Shown in pieces: positions 16,172-23,957 of a stretch of DNA of 43,943 nucleotides. A program made the position numbers and the translations under genes. Origin of the DNA: Chitinophagales bacterium (GTDB lineage Bacteria > Bacteroidota > Bacteroidia > Chitinophagales > Chitinophagaceae); NCBI GenBank assembly GCA_015655015.1, contig JAATFV010000224.1, forward strand, positions 1-43,943, given 5' to 3'. The notes beneath the pieces are model-generated. The model was not told the DNA's origin. It worked only from the letters and a program-made list of their open reading frames with translations, and ran no database searches. Numbering within the stretch: position 1 is the first letter of the stretch; the number at the start of each line of letters is the position of its first letter.

Positions 16172-17531
16172 GAAAATAAATTCAGACATTTTTGTTGCTG
16201 GCCTGGGAGCCATTTCGGCGATTGGTAACAATGTTGCTGAATGCCTTTCCGCTCTGGAAAATGCACAGGCCGGGATCGGGGATATAACTTATCTGGAGAC
16301 CATACACCGGGGAACGATCCCGGTAGCCGAGGTAAAACTGAGTAACACGGAACTGGCTTCCCGGACGGGCGTCTCCCCCGGGATCAGCCGCACTGCATTA
16401 CTAAGTCTTACAGCGGCAAGAGAAGCGTTGGCGGATGCGGGGATCGCCTTCGGGTCGGGCACTGGCAGTCAATCGGGCACTGGCAGTCGAACGAGCACTG
16501 GCAGCCAATCGGGTACTGGCAGTCAATCGGGTACTGACAGCCGATCGGGTGTTGCAGGGGCATCTACTGCCGGACGCGGGTCTGCTGCCGGCAGCGGATC
16601 AGGTATTTTCAACCGGTGGCGTACCGGGTTTATCTCCGCCAATACGGTGGGCGGCATGGATAAGACGGAGAAGTTTTTCGCCGGTTTTTTGTCGGATCCT
16701 CAGCATGGAAGATTGAGGGATGTCCTTCAGCATGAATGCGGAGCTGTTACCGACTGGGTGGCCGATCAGCTGAATATACACGATTATGTTACAACCATCA
16801 GCACGGCCTGCTCCTCATCGGCCAATGCTATTTTCTTTGGAGCAAGGCTCATCCGGCACGGGATGCTGGACGTGGTAGTGGCAGGCGGAACAGATGCGCT
16901 GACAAAATTTACGCTCAATGGTTTCAATACCCTTATGATCCTGGATCAGCAATACTGCAAGCCCTTTGACGAAAACCGGAAAGGCCTGAATCTGGGGGAA
17001 GGGGCCGGTTACGTGGTGCTGGTATCGGAACGGGTCGCGGCCTCTCTGCAAACGGAATTATATTGCAGGCTCAGCGGGTATTGCAACGCCAATGACGCTT
17101 ATCACCAGACAGCTTCTTCTCCGGATGGTACGGGATCTTATCTCGCCATGAAAGGTGCCCTGGAGCTTAGCGGACTGCAGCCGTCGGATATCGGTTATAT
17201 CAACCTGCATGGCACCGGCACGCTGAACAACGATAGCGCGGAAGGCGCCGCCATCCGTAGATTATTCGATCCTCATTACCCTAAGATGAGCTCCACCAAG
17301 TCTTTTACGGGACATACCTTAGGGGCCTGCGGGGGACTGGAAGCCGTGTTCTCGGCCTTATCCGTCCGGCAGGGGCTTATTTATCCCAATCTCCGCCTGG
17401 AGACCCCGATGGCGGAATTTCCTTTCGTTCCGGCTACGGTCTTTTCGACGAATGAACCGATCCGGCACGTTCTTTCCAACTCGTTTGGGTTTGGAGGGAA
17501 TTGTTCCTCGCTGGTCTTTTCTAAATTGTAA
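16164..17531 (+). CDS. beta-ketoacyl-ACP synthase (KS) with Gly/Ser/Thr minisatellite insert
   Basis: The start is ATG 16164 (455 residues), overlapping the upstream gene by 8 bp; an upstream non-ATG start would lie inside that gene. The catalytic set is complete: Cys216 (STACSSS), His349 (LHGTGT) and His384 (GHTLGACGG), with GFGGNCSSLVFSK at the end. Between the N-terminal core (ADAGIAF, near residue 92) and RWRTGFISANTVGG (near residue 150) it carries a long low-complexity segment encoded by five 18-bp repeats. That makes it longer than ordinary FabF (about 410 residues). Polyene chain extension is inferred. The insert should lie in a surface loop if the enzyme is active. Confidence 0.9.
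   Translation: MDKKINSDIFVAGLGAISAIGNNVAECLSALENAQAGIGDITYLETIHRGTIPVAEVKLSNTELASRTGVSPGISRTALLSLTAAREALADAGIAFGSGTGSQSGTGSRTSTGSQSGTGSQSGTDSRSGVAGASTAGRGSAAGSGSGIFNRWRTGFISANTVGGMDKTEKFFAGFLSDPQHGRLRDVLQHECGAVTDWVADQLNIHDYVTTISTACSSSANAIFFGARLIRHGMLDVVVAGGTDALTKFTLNGFNTLMILDQQYCKPFDENRKGLNLGEGAGYVVLVSERVAASLQTELYCRLSGYCNANDAYHQTASSPDGTGSYLAMKGALELSGLQPSDIGYINLHGTGTLNNDSAEGAAIRRLFDPHYPKMSSTKSFTGHTLGACGGLEAVFSALSVRQGLIYPNLRLETPMAEFPFVPATVFSTNEPIRHVLSNSFGFGGNCSSLVFSKL
16455..16544 (+). repeat. 18-bp minisatellite, five copies, inside a KS gene
   Basis: Units of 18 bp start at 16455, 16473, 16491, 16509 and 16527, each coding six residues of the type SGTGSQ/R. Substitutions between units are few. 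The reading frame is kept because the unit length is a multiple of three. A degenerate Gly/Ser/Ala-rich tail continues to about 16605. Confidence 0.92.
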
Positions 17532-17768
17532 AACTTCACGCTGTTCATACGGAGGATATTATATATTATAACTTATTATAATATTTTATAATTCCTTATA
17601 TCGTATATGCAATTCCCTATGTCGTAACCCGATTGATCATATAGAATTTAGTTTCGCGTTTGGAAAAGTGTGCGAAATAAGTCTGCAAAAAAAACAACAC
17701 TCATCTAGGCTGATACCTCACTGATCCACTATCCTTCAGGGTATCTTAATAAAAACAATATTTCAATA
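17532..17768. other. AT-rich intergenic spacer upstream of the TonB receptor
   Basis: This 237-bp gap is AT-rich around 17553-17600. It contains an 8-bp perfect AT-only inverted repeat (17564-17571/17576-17583, 4-nt loop) and a 6-bp inverted repeat (17712-17717/17740-17745). The first could be a weak terminator for the pigment operon or a regulator site for the iron genes. I see no convincing promoter and no coding frame. Confidence 0.4.
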
Positions 17769-17817
17769 GTGCGGTCAACTATTACGAGTTCAACAGTGCG
17801 GTCAGCTATTACGAGAG
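17764..17817 (+). repeat. 27-bp in-frame tandem duplication at the receptor start
   Basis: Units 17764-17790 and 17791-17817 differ at four or five positions. Each carries a GTG followed by Arg-Ser codons, so GTG 17769 and GTG 17796 are alternative starts in one frame. Confidence 0.82.
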
Positions 17818-20174
17818 CGATAATCTTCCTGCTGTTATTACTGTCAATTACCAGTACTGTCAGGGCGCAATCCGTTACGGGCGCCGTTAAAGATGCTGAC
17901 GGGCGCCCGTTGAACCCGGTAATAATTTCTCTGAAAGGCACAAACTATACCGCTGAAACCGATGAGGGGGGAAAGTTTACACTCAACGCTCCCGCCGGCA
18001 AGTATCAGCTGGTTATTTCACGGGTAGGTTTTAAGCCGCAAACACGCGATATCCTGCTGACTGCCGGCAAGGATCTTTCGCTTCCCGAAATTACCTTAAC
18101 GGATAATGCGCAACTAAACGAAGTGCGGGTAGTTGGGAAAAGCAAAATAAAAATGACCAGGGAGCAGGCATACAATCTAAATGTGCTGGATACTAAAAAG
18201 TTATATAACACCGCTGCGGATCTGAACCATGCGCTCAACCAGACATCGGGTGTGCGGGTGCGGGAGGATGGTGGAGTAGGCTCCAATTTTACTTTCTCGT
18301 TAAATGGATTTTCCGGCAAGCAGGTCAAGTTTTTTCTGGATGGTATCCCGATGGATAACTTCGGCTCGTCGCTAACACTCAATAACTTCCCGGTCAACAT
18401 GGCTGAGCGGGTAGAAATATATAAAGGAGTAACGCCTATCAGCCTGGGCGCTGATGCCCTGGGCGGGGCGGTAAATATTATTACACGCGGCAATCCGAAT
18501 TACCTGGATGTTTCCTATGGCTATGGTTCGTTCAATACGCACAAAGCATCCATAAATCATGCTTTTACAGATGCCAAAACCGGTTTTACCGTGCGTACCA
18601 ATGCCTTCTTTAATTATTCAGACAATGACTACAAGGTGAAGGTGCAGCCTATTGATCTGAGTACCGGGCAAAAGGAACCAGAGCAGGAGGTAAGGCGGTT
18701 CCACGATGGCTACAAATCTATCGGAGCCCAGGTAGAGGCGGGTCTGACCGGCAAAAAATATGCGGATAAGCTTTTGATCGGATTGATAGCATCCGGCAAT
18801 GACAAGGATATCCAAACCGGCGTTACCATGGACCAGGTGTTTGGCGCCAGAACATCCAAATCCACCTCGGTGATCCCGACATTGAAATACAAAAAGACGG
18901 ACTTGTTCATCAAGGGGCTTGAATTGGGCGTTTACAGCGCTTACAACATGACCCGCAATACATTTACTGATACGGCAAGGGTGAAATACAACTGGCTGCA
19001 GCAAACCATCCCGTCCAGCACCGCCGAATTGGCGAGATCTCAATTAAAGAACCGGGATAACGAAGGATTGGTAACCGCCAACTTAGGGTACAAGGTGAAC
19101 GAACGACATTCGGTATCGCTCAACTACGTGATGACAGATTTCAGCCGTAAATCGAGCGATGTGGAGGATCCCGATAATACCACCTTCCTTTATCCTCAAA
19201 AATTAAATAAACAAATACTAGGTCTGGCGTGGCAGCAAAAAGAGGAGCGTTTTACAACTACCGCTTTCACCAAGCTGTATGTTTTAAATGCCAGATCATT
19301 TGAGCAGGTAAGCAACGGTACGGGGGTCGCCGAGTACAGGCCCTCATCCACCCGTACTACCAACTTCGGTTATGGGGCGGCAGCGGCTTATTTCATTTTG
19401 CCGCTGCTGGAGGCCAAGGCATCCTATGAGCATACCTACCGTCTGCCCGATGCGGTGGAGCTGCTGGGCGACGGATTATATGTCCGCAGAAATTCGGCCC
19501 TGAAACCCGAGAACAGCGACAATTTTAACGTAGGCGCCTTGTATGCCATTGACCTTAACGAAGCCAATAAATTCAATGTTGAGGTCAATTATATCTTCCG
19601 GAGCTCCCATGATTATATCCGCCTTGACCAGGCGCAAACACAGCCCATTGACAGGCAGTATATCAACATTGGCGATGTACAGACCAATGGTGTTGAAGGC
19701 GAGATCAGGTATACCTGGAGGAACAGGCTGCGCGCGGCCGTGAACGTCACTTACCAAAGTATCATAGATAAACAAAGAACGATCAGCAGCACCAACTTCC
19801 AGGGTACCATTACCACGCCTAACTATGGTTACGGCTATCGTATTCCCAACACGCCTTATCTTTTCGGGAATGCGGACCTGGGTTATCTCTTTAAAAAAGT
19901 AGGGGGTGCTAAAAATACGCTGGATGTGTCTTACAGCTTAAATTTTACAGAAAAATATTATTTAACACCGCATCAGCTTGGCTTTAACAATCAAGACATC
20001 ATTCCAACCCAGGTTGCCCATAACGTCCTGGTCAATTATGCCATCAGTGACGGACGGTACAACGTTTCGGCGGAATGCAGGAACCTTACGAATAACGAAC
20101 TTTTTGACAATTACCTGTTACAGAAGCCCGGGCGTTCTTTTTTTCTGAAGCTCAGATATTTTATTTCCAAATAA
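17769..20174 (+). CDS. TonB-dependent receptor, siderophore/heme type
   Basis: This is an outer-membrane receptor of about 800 residues. It has a signal peptide (RAIIFLLLLLSITSTVRAQ), then a CarboxypepD-regulatory-like Ig domain (SVTGAVKDADGRPLNPVIISLKG ... residues 36-115). A plug domain follows (LDTKKLYNTAADLNHALNQTSGVRVREDGG ... ADALGGAVNIITRG), and then a 22-strand-type barrel ending PGRSFFLKLRYFISK. It starts at GTG 17769 or the duplicated GTG 17796; no ATG fits. The following DUF4374 lipoprotein and PepSY membrane protein are usual partners in ferric-siderophore uptake and reduction, so an iron chelate is the likely substrate. Its place inside the pigment locus is notable. Confidence 0.9.
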   Translation: MRSTITSSTVRSAITRAIIFLLLLLSITSTVRAQSVTGAVKDADGRPLNPVIISLKGTNYTAETDEGGKFTLNAPAGKYQLVISRVGFKPQTRDILLTAGKDLSLPEITLTDNAQLNEVRVVGKSKIKMTREQAYNLNVLDTKKLYNTAADLNHALNQTSGVRVREDGGVGSNFTFSLNGFSGKQVKFFLDGIPMDNFGSSLTLNNFPVNMAERVEIYKGVTPISLGADALGGAVNIITRGNPNYLDVSYGYGSFNTHKASINHAFTDAKTGFTVRTNAFFNYSDNDYKVKVQPIDLSTGQKEPEQEVRRFHDGYKSIGAQVEAGLTGKKYADKLLIGLIASGNDKDIQTGVTMDQVFGARTSKSTSVIPTLKYKKTDLFIKGLELGVYSAYNMTRNTFTDTARVKYNWLQQTIPSSTAELARSQLKNRDNEGLVTANLGYKVNERHSVSLNYVMTDFSRKSSDVEDPDNTTFLYPQKLNKQILGLAWQQKEERFTTTAFTKLYVLNARSFEQVSNGTGVAEYRPSSTRTTNFGYGAAAAYFILPLLEAKASYEHTYRLPDAVELLGDGLYVRRNSALKPENSDNFNVGALYAIDLNEANKFNVEVNYIFRSSHDYIRLDQAQTQPIDRQYINIGDVQTNGVEGEIRYTWRNRLRAAVNVTYQSIIDKQRTISSTNFQGTITTPNYGYGYRIPNTPYLFGNADLGYLFKKVGGAKNTLDVSYSLNFTEKYYLTPHQLGFNNQDIIPTQVAHNVLVNYAISDGRYNVSAECRNLTNNELFDNYLLQKPGRSFFLKLRYFISK

Positions 20175-20217
20175 ATAATTTTTACAAATAGATATTTTCA
20201 CCACAATAAAAAAGACC

Positions 20218-21450
20218 ATGAAAAGCAAACAATTATTTGAAGCGGCTCTTATTTCCGGCGTGCTCGTGGGAGCAATAGCCTGTAAAAAGGACAGTAATAA
20301 TACCGTGACCCCTCCCACTCCATCCGTGTATGCGCTGGGCGTAGGCGTCACCACCTCTACGGCTACTACGAATTACGTTGTACAAGCCGGCGACCTGATG
20401 AGCGGCACGATCTCCCTTACCGGTAACGGAATATTGCAGGACGGATACCGTGATTACGCTTTTGGCGGATCGAAGTTTTATAGCATTGGCGGTTTGGGCA
20501 TCACAGATGTGAATACCATCACCGTGGATGCATCCGGTAAGCTTACTACCCAAACAGGCCTTACTTTTGAATTGCCGAACAATGATCTGCTGGATATTGA
20601 CGGTACTGGTAAGACCATGGTGGGCGTATCCATGCCAACAGGCCCCACAGTAGGGTTAAATGCTCAATTTTACACGCTTGATATTGCGGCAAACACTGTA
20701 GGAAATAAAGTGAATGTTCCCATTACCAGCATCTATCCAAGCGACCGTGACTGGATCTTCCATACCGGTTTACAGGTTCGCGGCAGCCAGGCTTTCCAAA
20801 CATTCTACCCGGTAGATGCAGCGACTTATGCCACACAAAATACCGATACCAATTATGTTGCTGTGTACAGCTACCCGGGCTTTGCGCTTCAAAAAGTCAT
20901 CAAAGATAGCCGTACAGGCCCATCGGGTGCGTTTAATACCCGCAGCGGATTGTTCAAAACAGAAAGCGGCGATCTGTATGCGGTATCGAACAGCAGCTTT
21001 GCCAATGGATATAGCCAGTCGACTAAACCGGCGGGTATTTTGAAAATCGCCGCCGGCTCAACCGATTTTGATCCCAGCTATTTCTTTAATACGGATGCGG
21101 CGCCCAACGGCGGCAAAATTGCACATGCCATCTATATCGGCAACGGAAAATTATTTGCAGCAGTTACCAATAAAGTGCCAACGCTGGATGACAGGTGGAG
21201 CGATGGCAATCTGACTTTGGCTATTGTCGACCTTGTGGGCAAAACGATCACCCGGGTTACCAATTCACCGGTATTTAGCGGCAACGGCGGCAGAAGTTTT
21301 GCCGCAATGGTAGATAACGGCAAAGTTTATTTCGCTATAACAGTGAATAGTGTACTGAATATTTACCAGACAGATATTGCTACCGCTACAGCTACTAAAG
21401 GCGCTACCGTAGAAGGCACTTTTGTCGGCGGCATAGCCAAAATGAAATAA
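20218..21450 (+). CDS. DUF4374 family outer-membrane lipoprotein
   Basis: This 410-residue lipoprotein has the lipobox GAIAC (Cys22) after a short signal sequence. The conserved opening GVGVTTSTATTNYVVQAGDLMSGTISLTGNG and the repeated beta-blade texture (GNGGRSFAAMVDNGKVYFAI near the end) match DUF4374, a propeller-like family encoded beside TonB receptors for iron compounds. It may sit on the outer face of the receptor and bind the ligand or shuttle it, but the function is not established. It starts 43 bp after the receptor stop and is followed by a strong terminator. Confidence 0.85.
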   Translation: MKSKQLFEAALISGVLVGAIACKKDSNNTVTPPTPSVYALGVGVTTSTATTNYVVQAGDLMSGTISLTGNGILQDGYRDYAFGGSKFYSIGGLGITDVNTITVDASGKLTTQTGLTFELPNNDLLDIDGTGKTMVGVSMPTGPTVGLNAQFYTLDIAANTVGNKVNVPITSIYPSDRDWIFHTGLQVRGSQAFQTFYPVDAATYATQNTDTNYVAVYSYPGFALQKVIKDSRTGPSGAFNTRSGLFKTESGDLYAVSNSSFANGYSQSTKPAGILKIAAGSTDFDPSYFFNTDAAPNGGKIAHAIYIGNGKLFAAVTNKVPTLDDRWSDGNLTLAIVDLVGKTITRVTNSPVFSGNGGRSFAAMVDNGKVYFAITVNSVLNIYQTDIATATATKGATVEGTFVGGIAKMK

Positions 21451-21464
21451 ATTAAAACGTATGC

Positions 21465-21500
21465 AAAAGCCTGGTGATAGCAATACACCAGGCTTTTGAG
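21465..21500 (+). terminator. Rho-independent terminator
   Basis: A perfect 12-bp stem (21465-21476 with 21486-21497) and a 9-nt loop end in TTTT and follow the DUF4374 stop by 15 bp. Because the arms are A-rich at the start and T-rich at the end, it may work in both directions. Confidence 0.85.
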
Positions 21501-21501
21501 T

Positions 21502-21550
21502 TTATCCTGACATGGAATAAATTATCCTGACACGGAATACACGGAATAAA
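21502..21550. repeat. 20-bp tandem repeat before the PepSY gene
   Basis: Units 21502-21521 and 21522-21541 differ at two bases, followed by a 9-bp partial third copy (21542-21550). The first unit contains an ATG that meets a stop after two codons. The repeat ends 9 bp before the TTG start at 21560. Confidence 0.85.
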
Positions 21551-21559
21551 TATTACTCA

Positions 21560-22708
21560 TTGAAGAGGGCCGGAAAAAAGAAGAACCGATCGTTATTTTA
21601 CAGGATATGTGCCTGGCTCCACCTATGGCTGGGCCTGGCGACAGGCATCGTAATTATCATTGTTAGTATAACGGGTGCTGTTTTAACTTTTGAAGAGGAG
21701 TTGCGGTTATTGTTTCAGCCCTATCAAAAGGTACAGGATCATGGCAAGCCATTTCTGCCTCCATCGGCACTGGCGGCATCCGCTAAGCAGGAATATAAAA
21801 TTGCCGGTGTATCCGCAGTCATTTACCGGGGGCGTGAGAGGAGTGCTGTGGTCCCCTGGTACGGCGATCGTAAAAACTACCTTGTCAATTACCTTGATCC
21901 TTATACCGGGCAGCCGTTGTATAGCCAGCCCCTGAACAGCGATTTTTACCGCATCATGATAGAAGGTCATTACCAGCTTTGGCTGCCCCGTAATATCGGG
22001 CAGCCTGTTGTGGCTTATTCTACCTTGATATTTGTTATGATGCTTCTTACCGGCCTGGTGCTGTGGTGGCCCAAAAAATGGACGGGATCTGCCAGAAAAC
22101 AAAGTTTTCTTATAAGAACCAAAGCCACTTTCAAAAGGCTGAATTATGACCTCCATAATGTGCTGGGCTTTTATGCGCTGCTGGTAGCGATCATATTAGG
22201 GCTTACCGGTATGGTATTCGGGATGTCCTGGTTCAGTAAAACAGTGTACTGGACTGCATCGGGCGGTGTAAAACAGGCATTTGACCGTGTCAGTTCGGAT
22301 ACCACGCTGACAGCAGTAAATACAGTACCTGACGAAGATCTGTTGTTTCAGCGGCTTCAAAAGGCAGGCGTAAGTATGGCCGGCCAGATGATCACTTTTG
22401 GTTATCCGTATGGCAAAGGCGGAGCCTGGAGTCTGGCTGTTAACCCGGCGCCGGGCAAACGTTACCTGGAACAAAGCAGCTATTTTGAACAGCATACTTT
22501 AAAACTGTTGAAAGCCGATCCTTCGTTCACCGCTGCCAACGGCGGTGAAAAAATGAAACGCTTGAATTACGACCTGCATGTAGGCGCTATCGGCGGTATC
22601 ACCACCAAGATCATTGCTTTCCTCGCGTGTGTTATCTCGGCGAGCTTGCCTGTTACGGGATTTATTATCTGGCTGGGCAAGAAGCGCAGAAGGATTCGTT
22701 CCAAATGA
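21560..22708 (+). CDS. PepSY-associated transmembrane protein (ferric reductase-like)
   Basis: This 382-residue inner-membrane protein has PepSY_TM architecture. Its first helix sits in WLHLWLGLATGIVIIIVSITGAVLTFEEEL, a periplasmic PepSY-like part follows (residues 45-130), and there are helices near 150-170, 205-230 and 350-372. Conserved His in LHLWLG, LHNVLGFYA and LHVGAIGG could hold heme, as in PiuB-like reductases. No ATG fits the conserved N-terminus, so TTG 21560 (then KRAGKKK) is the probable start. It would reduce or release imported ferric chelates; this is family knowledge plus context. A terminator stands between it and DUF4374, so it is either expressed by read-through or from its own promoter. 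Confidence 0.82.
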   Translation: MKRAGKKKNRSLFYRICAWLHLWLGLATGIVIIIVSITGAVLTFEEELRLLFQPYQKVQDHGKPFLPPSALAASAKQEYKIAGVSAVIYRGRERSAVVPWYGDRKNYLVNYLDPYTGQPLYSQPLNSDFYRIMIEGHYQLWLPRNIGQPVVAYSTLIFVMMLLTGLVLWWPKKWTGSARKQSFLIRTKATFKRLNYDLHNVLGFYALLVAIILGLTGMVFGMSWFSKTVYWTASGGVKQAFDRVSSDTTLTAVNTVPDEDLLFQRLQKAGVSMAGQMITFGYPYGKGGAWSLAVNPAPGKRYLEQSSYFEQHTLKLLKADPSFTAANGGEKMKRLNYDLHVGAIGGITTKIIAFLACVISASLPVTGFIIWLGKKRRRIRSK

Positions 22709-22786
22709 AAAATTGCGGCCTTGCTGGTTTGTTCCATCGATTCCGCTTAGCGAAGCTGTACGCCGGTCAGATCGTTTTCACACCAG

Positions 22787-23953
22787 TCAGTTCGATTTGG
22801 AGATCAGCATATAGCTATGCTGAAGACCTTTATAATTATTGTAGATCAGTATGTTCTTATAGGTTCCCTGGATCTTGCCGGTTTGCGCGCCCGTTGTTGT
22901 GTCGCCGGAATCTGCGCCCGTTGCTGTGTTGTCGGATTCCGTGCGGGAATCTGCGCTGCCGGCTGCTGCCGGGGCTCTTTTGATCATATGCTCCGGAAGG
23001 GGCTGTCCCCCGATCAGCTGGCAGGCGATCCAAAGCGCAAAGGCGGATGCTGTGGGGTATTCTCCGCTCATATGTTTGAAACGGGCGATGGTCACCTCTT
23101 TGTCTACCAGGGATTCACAGGCTTCGTAAAAATGGCGGCTGCGGTTGTCGCCATTCTCACCGGTGAGAAAAAGGTCGATTTTTAAACCGGCGTCCGACGT
23201 TCCTCCACCGGTATCCCCCCCCAGCCCGCCCAGGAACTCCTGCAAGCGACGGGTAACGTCGGCTTCCTCTTCACTATGCAGTGTAACGATCCCCTGCAGC
23301 CTGGCCAGCGCTCCCGCTTTTTCATTACTCACCAGGAACATCGCAGCCCCTTCCCCGGCAATGCTGCCGGGAGAATCGACCTCATACAGGCGTTGGCCGG
23401 AAACCGGCTCTTTTTTATACGAGCCTTTTAAATATTCGAGATTGTAATGATAGGTGGCTATCTCATCTACGCCCCCTACCAGGTAACTATGGGACGGATT
23501 TTCCGCCAGCATCATGGCGGCATCGATGGCGGCATACTCAAAAGCGAGCCCCCTGTGTACATGGGTGGTATTATACCCTTTATTCCGGCTCAGCAGGCTG
23601 ATCTGCGATGCGATCGCATTGGGGATGCTCTGTACAAAATTACCCGGTGTCAGCATTTCCTCTTTATACTCGACGATCTGGTTCAGAAATTTTACGCTCT
23701 CTTCCATGCCGCCGTTGGCAGATCCTATGATAATGCCTGCCGGCGCTTCTTTGATCAGCGGCAGCGCCGTCCCCACCCCCATTCTGACGGCCTTGGCCAT
23801 TCTGCGCAATATATTTTGGGGAATGCCCGGATAAGGAGGTTCCAACGCCCTCATTTTATGGCCCTCCGGCTCATTTTCCTGAGACAGGTCTATTTTCGTG
23901 TCTGAAAATGTCTGTTGCGGCGAGATACAGACTGCTTGACGGATATAGAACAT
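22787..23953 (-). CDS. ketosynthase-like protein lacking the catalytic Cys (chain-length-factor candidate)
   Basis: This 388-residue KS-family protein keeps the thiolase core (GIIIGSANGGMEESVKFLNQI, YLVGGVDEIATYHYNLEYLKG, SIAGEGAAMFLVS). Where active KS have ACSS it reads HVHRGLAFEYA, with no Cys, and the HGTGT and GHTLGAAG histidine motifs are replaced. It is therefore probably not a condensing enzyme on its own. In aryl polyene systems a Cys-less partner pairs with an active KS, here plausibly the one encoded 4 bp upstream at 23958-25139. A C-terminal low-complexity stretch rich in Ala, Thr, Asp and Gly is coded by 27-bp repeats. Confidence 0.85.
   Translation of the reverse strand: MFYIRQAVCISPQQTFSDTKIDLSQENEPEGHKMRALEPPYPGIPQNILRRMAKAVRMGVGTALPLIKEAPAGIIIGSANGGMEESVKFLNQIVEYKEEMLTPGNFVQSIPNAIASQISLLSRNKGYNTTHVHRGLAFEYAAIDAAMMLAENPSHSYLVGGVDEIATYHYNLEYLKGSYKKEPVSGQRLYEVDSPGSIAGEGAAMFLVSNEKAGALARLQGIVTLHSEEEADVTRRLQEFLGGLGGDTGGGTSDAGLKIDLFLTGENGDNRSRHFYEACESLVDKEVTIARFKHMSGEYPTASAFALWIACQLIGGQPLPEHMIKRAPAAAGSADSRTESDNTATGADSGDTTTGAQTGKIQGTYKNILIYNNYKGLQHSYMLISKSN
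22887..22940 (-). repeat. 27-bp tandem repeat in the Cys-less KS gene
   Basis: Units 22887-22913 and 22914-22940 are close copies with several substitutions, and a degraded further part continues to about 22965. They encode nine-residue blocks rich in Thr, Gly, Ala, Ser and Asp near the C-terminus. The frame is kept. Confidence 0.7.
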
Positions 23954-23957
23954 ACAC

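Noticed and set aside
17553..17600. AT-rich palindromes upstream of the TonB receptor as a Fur box
   Set aside because: The symmetry is only 8 bp and of pure AT; it does not match the 19-bp GATAAT-type consensus.
22709..22786. Possible terminator between the PepSY gene and the Cys-less KS
   Set aside because: No stem of useful length with a T-run is present in this 78-bp convergent gap.
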